DNA of 64,000 bases from the NCBI GenBank assembly GCA_001599915.1, contig BCIG01000019.1, positions 310,001-374,000 of the forward strand, read 5' to 3'. Each line of letters starts with the position of its first letter. Position 1 is the first letter of the stretch. Position numbers and translations under genes: made by a program. This DNA comes from Symbiotaphrina buchneri. Taxonomy: Eukaryota; Ascomycota; Symbiotaphrinales; Symbiotaphrinaceae. Below the pieces are notes generated by a model. The model was not told where the DNA came from and did not search any database. It saw only the letters and a list, made by a program, of their open reading frames with translations. Positions 54,249 through 64,000 of the stretch are shown piece by piece.

Positions 54249-55327
54249 CCTGATGCCGGGTCCGAGCAGTAACAGATAATGAGGGGTTCCGCTTTGCGCT
54301 GCCTAGGCCCGATGTTTCCAGTGGTAAAAAGGTCCAGAGATCTATGGAGGGAACCCACAAGGAAGGGCCAGCCAAGAGAAGGGGGGGTGCTGGTTTTATA
54401 GGCAAAGCAACACGTAAAGGCATCATGACTTGGAAAGAAAAGCGACGATGGCGTAAAAACTGCAATTCATACCGATAAATATCCCTGATAAGTGTAGTCG
54501 GCAAGAAGAAAGGAAATTTTGTTGACGGCACAATACTACCTTGTTCAAAACACGCTCGATGCAAGAAGGGTTCTGCAGATGAGTGAGCAGCATCCATCCA
54601 GGTGTCGGGACTTTTTCCAGAAAGAAAAAGCGATGGGAGAGGGAAAAGGAATATCTCCAGGTCACACTTGCCCAAAACGGGATGGAAGACTTGAACCGAA
54701 TCCAGAGACTGGAAAGAGAAATAAGGGCTGGGGACGACAAGGTATTGAAAGAGGAGATAGGGCCAGGTCACCAAGGTGCTCACGGCCGAAAGGGGAAGGG
54801 CTCTGGTGTTTAGCGGGAGAGTGGATTCCTCCTCGGCCTCTTTCTCGCAACCGACGGACAATTAGGCTCCAATGTCCAGCCAAACCAAACAGAAGGCATT
54901 TTCATTGATCATGATTGAGAATGAAGGCAGTCTCAGCGTTTTGCAGACGACGATTTCTGCGTAAACAAGTCAGGTAGAATCTCCGGTCCGCAGGGTTCGG
55001 ACAAGCGCCCTTACACACGAAAAGCCAAATGAGCCCAAACGCACGCACGCTCCTCCACCTGTGACCACACTGTACACCCGCCAACCAAGCCGTCGCTAAG
55101 CCGCCATTGCAAGCCGCCATTCTTGAGACAATCTCCAATATCCTCCCTCCCTCCACCCAACCAAACCGCGACACGATAGATCGAGGAGTCGTAACGTCGT
55201 ACGAATAAGGGTAAACGTCTCGTCGCGTACATCGGAAAAGAAGGAAGGCGTCGGAATACGTGAGCAGGTAGATGACCGCGTTTATCTCCGCCCGAACCTG
55301 CTGCACACGGGAAGTTCGTACTGTTCA
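54249..55327. other. Spacer, promoter of Gln-rich gene and PP1 3' end
   Basis: No supported gene. The open frame 54172-54861 on the minus strand overlaps the Gln-rich gene start and lacks family features; it is probably leader. Confidence 0.45.
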
Positions 55328-56530
<1,203 letters not shown>

Positions 56531-58982
56531 GCCGTCTGCAGGGTCCGCAAAGGCAGCGTATCGTGATAAGGTATGTCTGTATGAAGTGGAGACTGCCTTC
56601 AACGACCGGGAAACAAATGTCTATTCGGGATGCAACAGGTCGCGTGAGCGAGTGCGAAATTCACTAGATATGGTTAATATGTGCGGTCCTAAGCGCGAGG
56701 AAGCGGCTCCGCAGGAGGCGGCGACTCAAGCGCACCAAACAGACTAATGATCGACAAAGGTGCAACATCACTTACAACGCACTGGAGTATCGTGTCTAGA
56801 GCAATTCAAAACGAATGCTGGGCTTTGATTTGGAAGCTATCGGGTCTGTCGCGTGGGACCGATGTGTAGCAGGTGAAGGCCAACACAGTCACCGACGAAC
56901 GCAGCGGGAGACACCGCTCCACCACCGAGCCGATTCTCCGGCAAAAGTCAGTTGTAATGCAACAAGATGATCTGTGATGGGTGTGTCGAGGTCTGCTGGA
57001 GACACTGGAGATGGGATCGTAGGTGATGGGCAAGGGTTGCTTGGTATCGCGGGTTGTCTTTGATGCGGGTCTTTCGGAGAAAACAAGCTCCCACTTTTCA
57101 CCGCTAGAGACGTGACGGGGCTGCAATTCTATGAGAGCGGCAGGGCGGACGTCCGAGAGAAGCTGAAGATGTGGTGCAAGGTGCACTTGGTTGAAGAAGC
57201 CTTGAGGGTGTGGACGGTGGTTGAATTGCAAGGGGGAGTCTTCGATGGTTGGATGAGATCCGATGGACGTGGAGCAGCTGTGCCCTGTTGGGGAGAAGAA
57301 GTTCCCTCTAGTGTGTGTGGTGCGATGCGAATCGAGTAGGAAGGAGTAAGGTAAGGTAAGGTAAGGTACTCCTACCGCGTGTATCAGAGAGCGACGAGTC
57401 AGGTACCCAGCAGAGGAGATGGTAGGGTATTTGGGGCTCTCCCGCGTCCCGTAGGTACTTGCGTGAGGTACCTTGGCCAAGGGTACCCGTTGATATATCT
57501 GCAGCAATCGGGAATGCAAACGAACAACACCAACCAATATTCCCTTCTCAATACCTTAATAAAGATAATTAATACAAAGTCAAAAGATGATCGTAGTATA
57601 ATAAAATGAAGACTCAGCAGACACATGCTATCGTTCATCATGGTATTCCTCACTCGTCTTACCCCCCCCCCGTTCCACAGTCGTCGTCCGCTTGCTGCTG
57701 CTGCTTTTTATAGCCATCTTCTCCAGATTGCGCCAATGGTAGAGCCCCATCATGCTCCTGTGCTCCCCCCACCCCGAGATCCACCAGACCCGCCAAAACT
57801 CCTCAGTATGTGTCCGTACAAGTACCTCTGAGGGGAACTCGTCACCTCCGACTTTGCCCATTTGTCAACCAAGTCTGGATGACGTCCCTACCCAAATCCC
57901 CGCCATGACGGTGATCTACATGCATCGCTTGAACCAAGGTTCGACTCAGGTTCTTTTAACTACGTACCGGAGTGGGTGACAAGGCAAGGTGGTCGGAATC
58001 CGCTCAGTGTCTCGGGAACAAGCAGTGATCCCGGCCAAGAATGAAGGGGAGGCTGTGCGATAGGCTGCATCCAGTCCAGGAGCTGCTCCATTTTTTTGTC
58101 CGCTCGAACAAAGACAGCAGAAGCTCGGGAGTATAAAGCGAGGGCCAGGAACGGCTCATAGGGTCTGACAGCTACTGGGTTGCGGACCCTCATCGCGCTC
58201 GTTGTCCAAGCCCAAGAGCTTCACATAGCAGCTTGGCCCGGAATTTTGTCTCTTGTAACAGATCAATCCTCTTCCTGCCAGGGTCAGATTCCGGGACGGT
58301 CTGGCCTTCAGTCGCACGCCGCCAGAGAACTAGATCGGCGCTGGCGCATGGACAGAGCGATGTTACTGGTTCAGCTGGAACGTGCTCAGCGGAGAGGAAT
58401 CTCAACAGTGAGGATACAATGGCAACTGGCGCAGTGCGACAATCGACGAGCTTTCAGAGTCGCGTACTTGGAGCAGTCGCACAGTACGCCCGCCGGCAGA
58501 AGATAACGAGTAGAACACAGATTGCATTGCGTAACATCGTCTTGACTTGGACAAACGCTGAAATAACCGCCAAAGTCATACTTTGATGCACCTTCGCCCT
58601 GCCATCATAGATTCGTGAAATTCGCTCCTTCATGAGAGGCAATGTCTGGAACCCAAGCCAACCCGCCAACGCCTTCCGAAGATCTTGTACCGATTTGATA
58701 CATGCCTCTAGGCCGTAGGAAACATACCCACATGAACGCCTGATCAGAGAAAAGCGAGAGAAAATCATGGAGGGACACCAGGCGATCAGCGCGTTAATGT
58801 ACAATATTCCAAGCGGGATCGGATTCCCCACGAACATAAATACTATCGTGGAACCAGCCCTAGGACGTAAACAAACCAAAATCATGAATAGAGAGCCCTC
58901 CAAAACTGAGAGTAAATAATGTCACTGCATAATTGAGAATAGCAAATGACCGGTAGGCATAAGATGATTAACCAGTATCAAT
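56531..58982. other. 2.5-kb spacer without supported gene
   Basis: Contains a 25-bp run of GTAAG units at 57346-57370 and a nine-C tract at 57662-57670. Open frames 56806-57537 and 58454-58903 (minus strand) lack family features or a start in good context. A lineage-specific small gene cannot be excluded. Confidence 0.45.
57346..57370. repeat. Five-unit GTAAG tandem run
   Basis: Four perfect GTAAG units and one GTACT, the longest perfect run of the pentamer in this window. Confidence 0.85.
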
Positions 58983-61439
58983 TCAGCCTAATGTACGAGC
59001 GCCACTGACGACCCCCTGGCTGTTGATCCGCGGTGTGGTCGGACTCGGCCTGATTGTGCTCGCTGGGCTGTACTCTGCCAGTGCTTTATTTTGGGAGTCT
59101 GGATCTCTCTGTCCATCCCAGCCCTCTTCGCTCAAGACGCTTAGCCAGCCATTGCCAACCTCATTGCGAAGCGCCTCAATCTTCTTTTTGTACAATTCAC
59201 CGCTTATACTCCAATCATGAGCTTCTTTACTAGACTGCTTCGGAAGCAGGTCACTGCCGGGAAGATTAGTGACCAGTGATGACATCGAGGTGTCTAATCG
59301 AGGAAGGTTGGTCTGCAAGGGAGGTGACGCTGCTGCTCCATTAGATCGAGCTGCTAGATCGGTGCCGGCAACTGCTATATCAGCTTGATTATTAAGGAGG
59401 TGCTGGGACCCGGCCGAAGATGTTGGCCCGGACAGTTCCTTGGGCGGGATGTGATCACTTCTTGACAGTTCAACGACGCGCCGCCGAGGAGCCTTGCGTC
59501 GCCTCTGGGATCCGATGATGACCTCGCTTTGTGTCTCCTTGGGCTCTGGCCGTCCACTGCTCTTCCTTGTTGACCCTTCCACTTCACCGTCCGAAGGTAG
59601 ACCAGGCTTTTTGCCATCCGTCTGGAAAAGAGGGGGTGGGGCAGGAGGTAAAGGCTTCATCACAGGCAATCCAGCCGGTTCTGGGGCCCTGTCTACAAGC
59701 TGCCGCCTCTCACTATATCCAGGACGTGATGAGTCAATCACAACATCTTCCGTGTAGCCTGGTGTGGTCCTGAAAAGATTGAAGATCATCACGCGGTAGC
59801 CGCTGTGCGTTTTTGTGAAAGGATTGTGAGCCACCCAAATCTCATGGATATCTGGGATGCCGGTCAAACGAGCTAGTTCCATTGGATCGGTGAGTTTGTT
59901 ATCACGGAGGTCCAGCCGCTCAAGGGAGAGTAGTCTTTCCACTCCAGCTATTGAATTTAACCGGTTTGCCCGTAAGTTGAGCGCGGTCACAGCTGGCAAG
60001 GGGCTTCTTCGCAGCGAATGGAGCGAATCGATCATGCAGTTGGAAAGATTCAAAGCCCGCAGACTTGTCAGCGTCGCCAAGCTGTCTGGTATCTCCGTGA
60101 ATAAATTTGATGAGAGGTCCAGTGAGTGCAAAGTATCAGCCAGCGGTGCAAGACTCAGTACTGATATTGAGGTGAGTGAATTGTCCGCCAGACTCAGGTG
60201 TCGAAGGAATCTCCACTTTGAGGGCGGCAGTATCCCCATAGAAAGAAGATTAGAAGAGCTGGCGCTATTACGAGCGCCAGAGTGCAGGCTAGACGTGGAG
60301 CTGTTAGACTCTGATCGCTTGGTCTTGTTCGGACCTCGGACATGGCCATGAGAAGACCCTTGCCTTGTTGGTGGCCTCATTGGCGAGCTGCTTCGTGGTT
60401 GTCCATTGGGCACGAACTTGGAACCCTCGGAGCCGGCTCGTGCCATGGCCACGCTTTGAGGGCTGGAGCTATGTCTACTTGCCGTTTCCGCAGTCGGAGA
60501 GCCAGGAGCGGAGTTCGAGCGAGCAAGTTCGCCATGTTGCATGATGGGACTGGTAGCCCAAGAAATAACCGGAGAAGGTTGGTTCTTCGAAGAACGACGC
60601 CTGCGCTTATCCATATCGTCAAGGACGATATTGACAATGAGATCCATCGGATTTTCCACACCAGCACGCTTCACACTAAGACTGCGTAACTGCTCAGCCA
60701 ATCTGTCCCACCCAAAGAATTGCCGTATATCAACATCGCTTATTTCCAATACGCTGACGTTCTTAAAGGCTAGCAAGGGAACAGCGGTGTCGAAAGGAAA
60801 CTCTTCGTAGCCTTGTATGAGTCGGGCTCTATGATCTGGAGCCAATCTGAGACAAGGTATCTTGGTGAACGCTGAGTAGAGATATCTGAGATCCGCTTGT
60901 ATGGCAGCCTTCGCCTTCTCGCTTTTGGCTTCAGCCCCCGACGAGCCCAAGCCAAAATTTGACCAGAAAGAGGACATGCTTGACATGACACTGCGCACGC
61001 TAGAAACTGAGTGTATCGATTCACGGTCCGCACTCCGCCCTTTTGGTCTCTGGGATTGGCTAAGGAAGGATACATAGTTCGCAGGCGAAGCCTCGGAGTG
61101 GATATTTTCCAACCGTACATTCATCGGGCCTACGGTTATTCCCACCTCCTCAAAGCGAGACAGCAGATAGAACAAGTGATGTGGGGTGAGAGATAACTTT
61201 GTGCTTTTGACGTTGGCAGAGGTGAAGCTGAGTGGAAGAGATAAGGCGGAACTGATGCTGGTTGAAGAGGGGAAGGCCGACAAAGATGTCTGCCCTTGTA
61301 CACCCGAGGCCTGAGGTCCAGTTGTGCCTGATAGTTGTCCATGTTTGTTGGTTTGTCGTTGCAGTTGTAGCGCGTTGGCGAGGGCTTTTTCATGAGTCCG
61401 TACAAACTGTGCAAGTTGCTGTATGCCCGCGTTAGCCAT
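58983..61439 (-). CDS. Leucine-rich repeat protein, STK11IP-like layout
   Basis: Single-exon fungal LRR protein, 818 residues from the Met at 61439 (MANAGIQQLAQFVRTHEKAL); an upstream in-frame Met at 61547 adds 36 residues with no family look. An N-terminal helical domain is followed by a conserved block with LSLTPHHLFYLLSRFEEVGI, then CLRLAPDHRARLIQGYEEFP and FFGWDRLAEQLRSLSVKRAG. A basic RRRRSSK and a Ser-rich linker lead to about five LRRs (LRHLSLADNSLTSISVLSLA, LHSLDLSSNLFTEIPDSLAT, VTALNLRANRLNSIAGVERL, LERLDLRDNKLTDPMELARL), capped by IWVAHNPFTKTHSGYRVMIF. The tail is disordered with Pro runs. The layout recalls the LKB1-interacting protein STK11IP; this is a fold-level likeness, not proof of function. 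Confidence 0.78.
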   Translation of the reverse strand: MANAGIQQLAQFVRTHEKALANALQLQRQTNKHGQLSGTTGPQASGVQGQTSLSAFPSSTSISSALSLPLSFTSANVKSTKLSLTPHHLFYLLSRFEEVGITVGPMNVRLENIHSEASPANYVSFLSQSQRPKGRSADRESIHSVSSVRSVMSSMSSFWSNFGLGSSGAEAKSEKAKAAIQADLRYLYSAFTKIPCLRLAPDHRARLIQGYEEFPFDTAVPLLAFKNVSVLEISDVDIRQFFGWDRLAEQLRSLSVKRAGVENPMDLIVNIVLDDMDKRRRRSSKNQPSPVISWATSPIMQHGELARSNSAPGSPTAETASRHSSSPQSVAMARAGSEGSKFVPNGQPRSSSPMRPPTRQGSSHGHVRGPNKTKRSESNSSTSSLHSGARNSASSSNLLSMGILPPSKWRFLRHLSLADNSLTSISVLSLAPLADTLHSLDLSSNLFTEIPDSLATLTSLRALNLSNCMIDSLHSLRRSPLPAVTALNLRANRLNSIAGVERLLSLERLDLRDNKLTDPMELARLTGIPDIHEIWVAHNPFTKTHSGYRVMIFNLFRTTPGYTEDVVIDSSRPGYSERRQLVDRAPEPAGLPVMKPLPPAPPPLFQTDGKKPGLPSDGEVEGSTRKSSGRPEPKETQSEVIIGSQRRRKAPRRRVVELSRSDHIPPKELSGPTSSAGSQHLLNNQADIAVAGTDLAARSNGAAASPPLQTNLPRLDTSMSSLVTNLPGSDLLPKQSSKEAHDWSISGELYKKKIEALRNEVGNGWLSVLSEEGWDGQRDPDSQNKALAEYSPASTIRPSPTTPRINSQGVVSGARTLG

Positions 61440-62810
61440 GACCACAATGACCCTTTCCAAGGAGCGATTAGGGACCTGCTTCCTAAAGGCCAAACCAATC
61501 ATACCTTTATAAACGCGTTGCCGTCCTCCGTATCCATCATGATCCATGTAGAAGTCGTGTTTTGTACCAAGGGGAGTATTATATGAAGCCTAGGGTCCGA
61601 GTATCGTGACAGAATGTGGCTTGACTACACGCTCCTCAAGGCGATGTGGAAAACCCAACATAAGAATGCACGCGTCAGGCGGCTATGGTAATGCGGCAGA
61701 TGTCTAAGAAGATCGAGTCAGACGGGGTTGTCAGAGGTCCAGCTGCCTTGGCTCGATGCTAATCCGAGCATCCAATATCGAAGTGTGAAAGCGCGCGAGT
61801 AGACAAAATGCCGCCGGACCGTCGCTGAAGACAATGGAAATCGGTGCAAGACAGAAGAACTCTTCGACATTAGCATAGGAAACGAGGGACGTACCTCTCG
61901 ATGACCCTCTGGTCGATATGGCCGGAAGCACTGGCTGGCAAGAAATGAGCGACAAGTTCGCAGGCCGAAAACGTAATCAGCCTGGGCACACAGAGCCTTC
62001 AGCAGAACATGCAACGAAATGCTCGGCGAATGGCGAATGAAAGGCGCAAATGAGGGTGTGGAGAAGCTAGGGTAGGGCGGCTGCAGGGATTAAATTGATG
62101 ATGGTTTGTTTCCCTTCGAGAGGTCGGTAATACGGTAGGTAGGAGCGAGTAAGGTATTTCAGTAAATGGTACTGGCAGGATCACCACCACCCCGACGGTA
62201 GACGCGACGAGGATGGAAAACTAAAGATCAGGTCAAGTGTCTCCTTCCAGGTAGCTGGGCGAGCCAGGCCCAGTCTGATGTCGGATGTCTGAATTGCTCA
62301 GCGGTGATGCAAGTCTGGACGGTGGTCAACCTTGCGATTGCGCGCCCGGGGATGCAGAGGTATATGTCTTACTCACCTTCTGGCGCACGTCCCGCTTTCA
62401 ACAGTCGTTCGATTCGGTCACGGTTAACACTCTCAGCGCCTTGCAAGATGCTCGCTCGATTTGTTATCAAATGAGCATGGAAGCCGGGGCTAGAGTGAGG
62501 GATACGAGCTGTTAGAGGAGGATGCAGAACGCCGGCTCGAGGTTTTGGGCGATCTGGCTGATCGTCAAACCGACATCGCCGCCGGGCCTCTTCGTGGGTA
62601 TACGAACCCAGCTGAAGCTGGAGAGGGAAAGGGTACAGAGTGGTGGGGCTGCAGTACTACTAGTACTCCGTCGTCAAACGGGCAGTACGATAGCATGGGG
62701 TCACATCAGTTAACACTCAGTGAGGTAAGGTATCTAGAGTACATTGGAATCAATTATACTCTCAATATGTCTCTCTGCCTCGGATCTAACTCGTGGAAAG
62801 CAAACGCGCC

Positions 62811-62833
62811 ANGNNGNGNGGNNGNNGGGGGGN

Positions 62834-62865
<32 letters not shown>

Positions 62866-62870
62866 NNNNG
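62811..62870. other. Poly-G tract with ambiguous bases
   Basis: About 60 positions made only of G and N after the first A, the mark of failed base calling in a homopolymer or of a closed assembly gap. True length and content are unknown, and coordinates past this point may be off. Confidence 0.9.
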
Positions 62871-63916
62871 AGTCGGGCATTTCTTTTTGACTCCGACACC
62901 ACACGGTGACACCCAATCATCCAGCACATTCGCCAGTCGGTCAAAGGCTATCTTGCCTCTATGGAGTATCAAGCTCCACCTCTTGCGGGCTCGAGGCCCT
63001 TCTAAGCCGGGACGTGGGCGCAGCTACGACGCTCCTGGCTTGGGTCCAGCGTGCCGCGACGCGCGCTGTAAATCCAGGTAACCTAAGGTAGCCATATCTC
63101 GAGGTGGGTGTCTGGCAAATCCCACGTCTAATCGACTTTAGGAAATCCGTCAACACACAATATGGGCATCGTGCAAACACCGCCATCCTGTGAGCGGGAG
63201 GCATCTGTGCTCTCTCTCCGTAGGATAAGGGAGGACATTACCCGGTAGGTACTACTTGTACTGAATTGAGGAATAGTCCTATCGGTAACATGTATGAGGT
63301 GGTGAATCAGGTGGTTTCGGTTGGGCTGGGCAGGTGAGGTGTGAGGTAAATCATGCATGCAGCATGCCTCATGAGCCAAAACAACAGAGCTAAGGCACGC
63401 AGCCTTACCTGGGAATATCTTAGGTCGGCCTGTAGAAATGCCGCTTATCGTCATCTCCTGCACCCCACGGTAGCGAGTGCAGGATATGCACTTCGAGCTT
63501 CACAGGAAGAACCCCCAGCGCAGTGTCCGTGCTCTGCCAGAGTTGACATCGTGCGACATCCGCATTCCTGCGAAGGCACGTACGGTCCACTCCAGAGTCC
63601 AGCCGCACCCAGTGATATATGGTTCATGCAAGAGTACACGCTGCTGTGGGCCTGTGTCCGGCCTAGGTGGCTACGCTTTTTTCTTGGATCAGCATTCAAA
63701 ACCCTACCCGTGCTAGTATCTTAAGAGCCCACAGGTACTCCGTACCAGCATAACCTCTCCTTATCACTGCCGCCCAAGCCCATTATTACCGGTCATGCAT
63801 ATGGTACGGTCAAGTACACCTGCACGAAAAGCACATAGCTCTGGTGGGTCTAGGCCGGCCTCTGCTTCGGGTATGAGACGCATGGAAATCGAGTCATGTG
63901 AATGTTAATCATGCAT

Positions 63917-63941
63917 ACCTAAGGTAGGTAGGTACCTTGCC
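63917..63941. repeat. GGTAA/TTACC spacer motif
   Basis: ACCTAAGGTAGGTAGGTACC followed by TTGCC, a diverged, partly palindromic member of the pentamer family near the right edge. Confidence 0.6.
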
Positions 63942-64000
63942 TTTGTAGGGTTGCGAAGCATTGACCTCCAGTCTGACTGGGCTGGGTTGACATCTGTGCA

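Larger units (their letters stand above)
61440..64000. other. Right edge, no supported gene
   Basis: Promoter region of the LRR gene and 2 kb of sequence with only short, family-free open frames. Pentamer motifs occur near 62722-62732, 63076-63087 and 63917-63941, and GGTACTCCGTACC at 63735-63747. A poor-quality G/N tract interrupts it at 62811-62870. Confidence 0.45.

Noticed and set aside
54172-54861. Minus-strand frame overlapping the start of the Gln-rich gene
   Set aside because: Out of frame with that gene, with non-ATG start and no family pattern; more likely leader sequence.
56806-57537. Minus-strand frame of 243 residues
   Set aside because: No recognisable family, Ser/His/Arg-heavy random composition, and it crosses a pentamer run. 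Possible but unsupported.
58454-58903. Minus-strand frame of 149 residues with hydrophobic parts
   Set aside because: No family match that I recognise, no sensible splice partners and no clear start context.

Overview
This window is nuclear DNA of a filamentous ascomycete (Pezizomycotina). The case rests on compact genes with many 45-80 bp GT-AG introns, short spacers, and filamentous-fungal families: an AcrB-like ubiquitination-network protein, a DUF2457 protein, a fungal-type Gpc1 acyltransferase and a Pdx1-type protein X. I cannot settle the class; Dothideomycetes or Eurotiomycetes are my guess. I saw no rRNA, tRNA, CRISPR array or transposon, and no virus-derived element.

Almost every gene is a conserved housekeeping gene, and I rebuilt most by joining exons across frames. 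Left to right: a DCR2-like phosphoesterase (+, 508-2343); a mitochondrial-looking protein of unknown role (-, 2935-4087); mitochondrial ClpP (+, 4365-5287); TAF5 of TFIID (-, 5873-8687); Mediator MED11 (+, 9095-9782); CCR4 deadenylase (-, 10490-12912); a SAM methyltransferase (+, 14077-15609); an ETFRF1/LYRM5-like LYR protein (-, 15668-16120); a hotdog thioesterase (+, 16348-17494); mitoribosomal bL31m (-, 17771-18265); a flavin-reductase-like protein (+, 18559-19486); AcrB-like (-, 19636-22485); sorting nexin VPS5 (-, 24037-26089); CDH1/Fizzy-related (-, 26681-28757); M18 aspartyl aminopeptidase (+, 30197-32169); PHO13-like HAD phosphatase (+, 32672-33886); DNA primase large subunit PRI2 (+, 34210-35805); GPC1 (-, 36122-37799); cohesin SMC1 (+, 38789-42806); PDX1 (-, 42971-44633); a DUF2457 protein (+, 47760-50216); SAR1 GTPase (+, 51026-52022); a Gln-rich tandem-repeat protein (-, 52611-54248); PP1 catalytic subunit (-, 55328-56530); and an LRR protein (-, 58983-61439). 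The last 2.5 kb holds no gene I can support, plus a poor-quality poly-G/N tract.

By function the genes serve RNA polymerase II transcription and mRNA decay (TAF5, MED11, CCR4), chromosome replication and cell cycle (PRI2, SMC1, CDH1, PP1, DCR2), mitochondrial function (ClpP, PDX1, bL31m, the LYR protein and others), and membrane traffic or lipids (VPS5, SAR1, GPC1). They do not form one pathway.

The most unusual signal is in exon structure. The thioesterase can only be read through its conserved D-x-M-G-H-V-N-N motif by joining a 9-nt exon and then a 1-nt exon. The LYR gene needs a 13-nt exon, ClpP a 19-nt exon, and DCR2, SAR1 and SMC1 have terminal coding exons of 15-19 nt. The second notable signal is a recurring GGTAA/TTACC pentamer motif confined to spacers, once as a perfect 18-bp palindrome.
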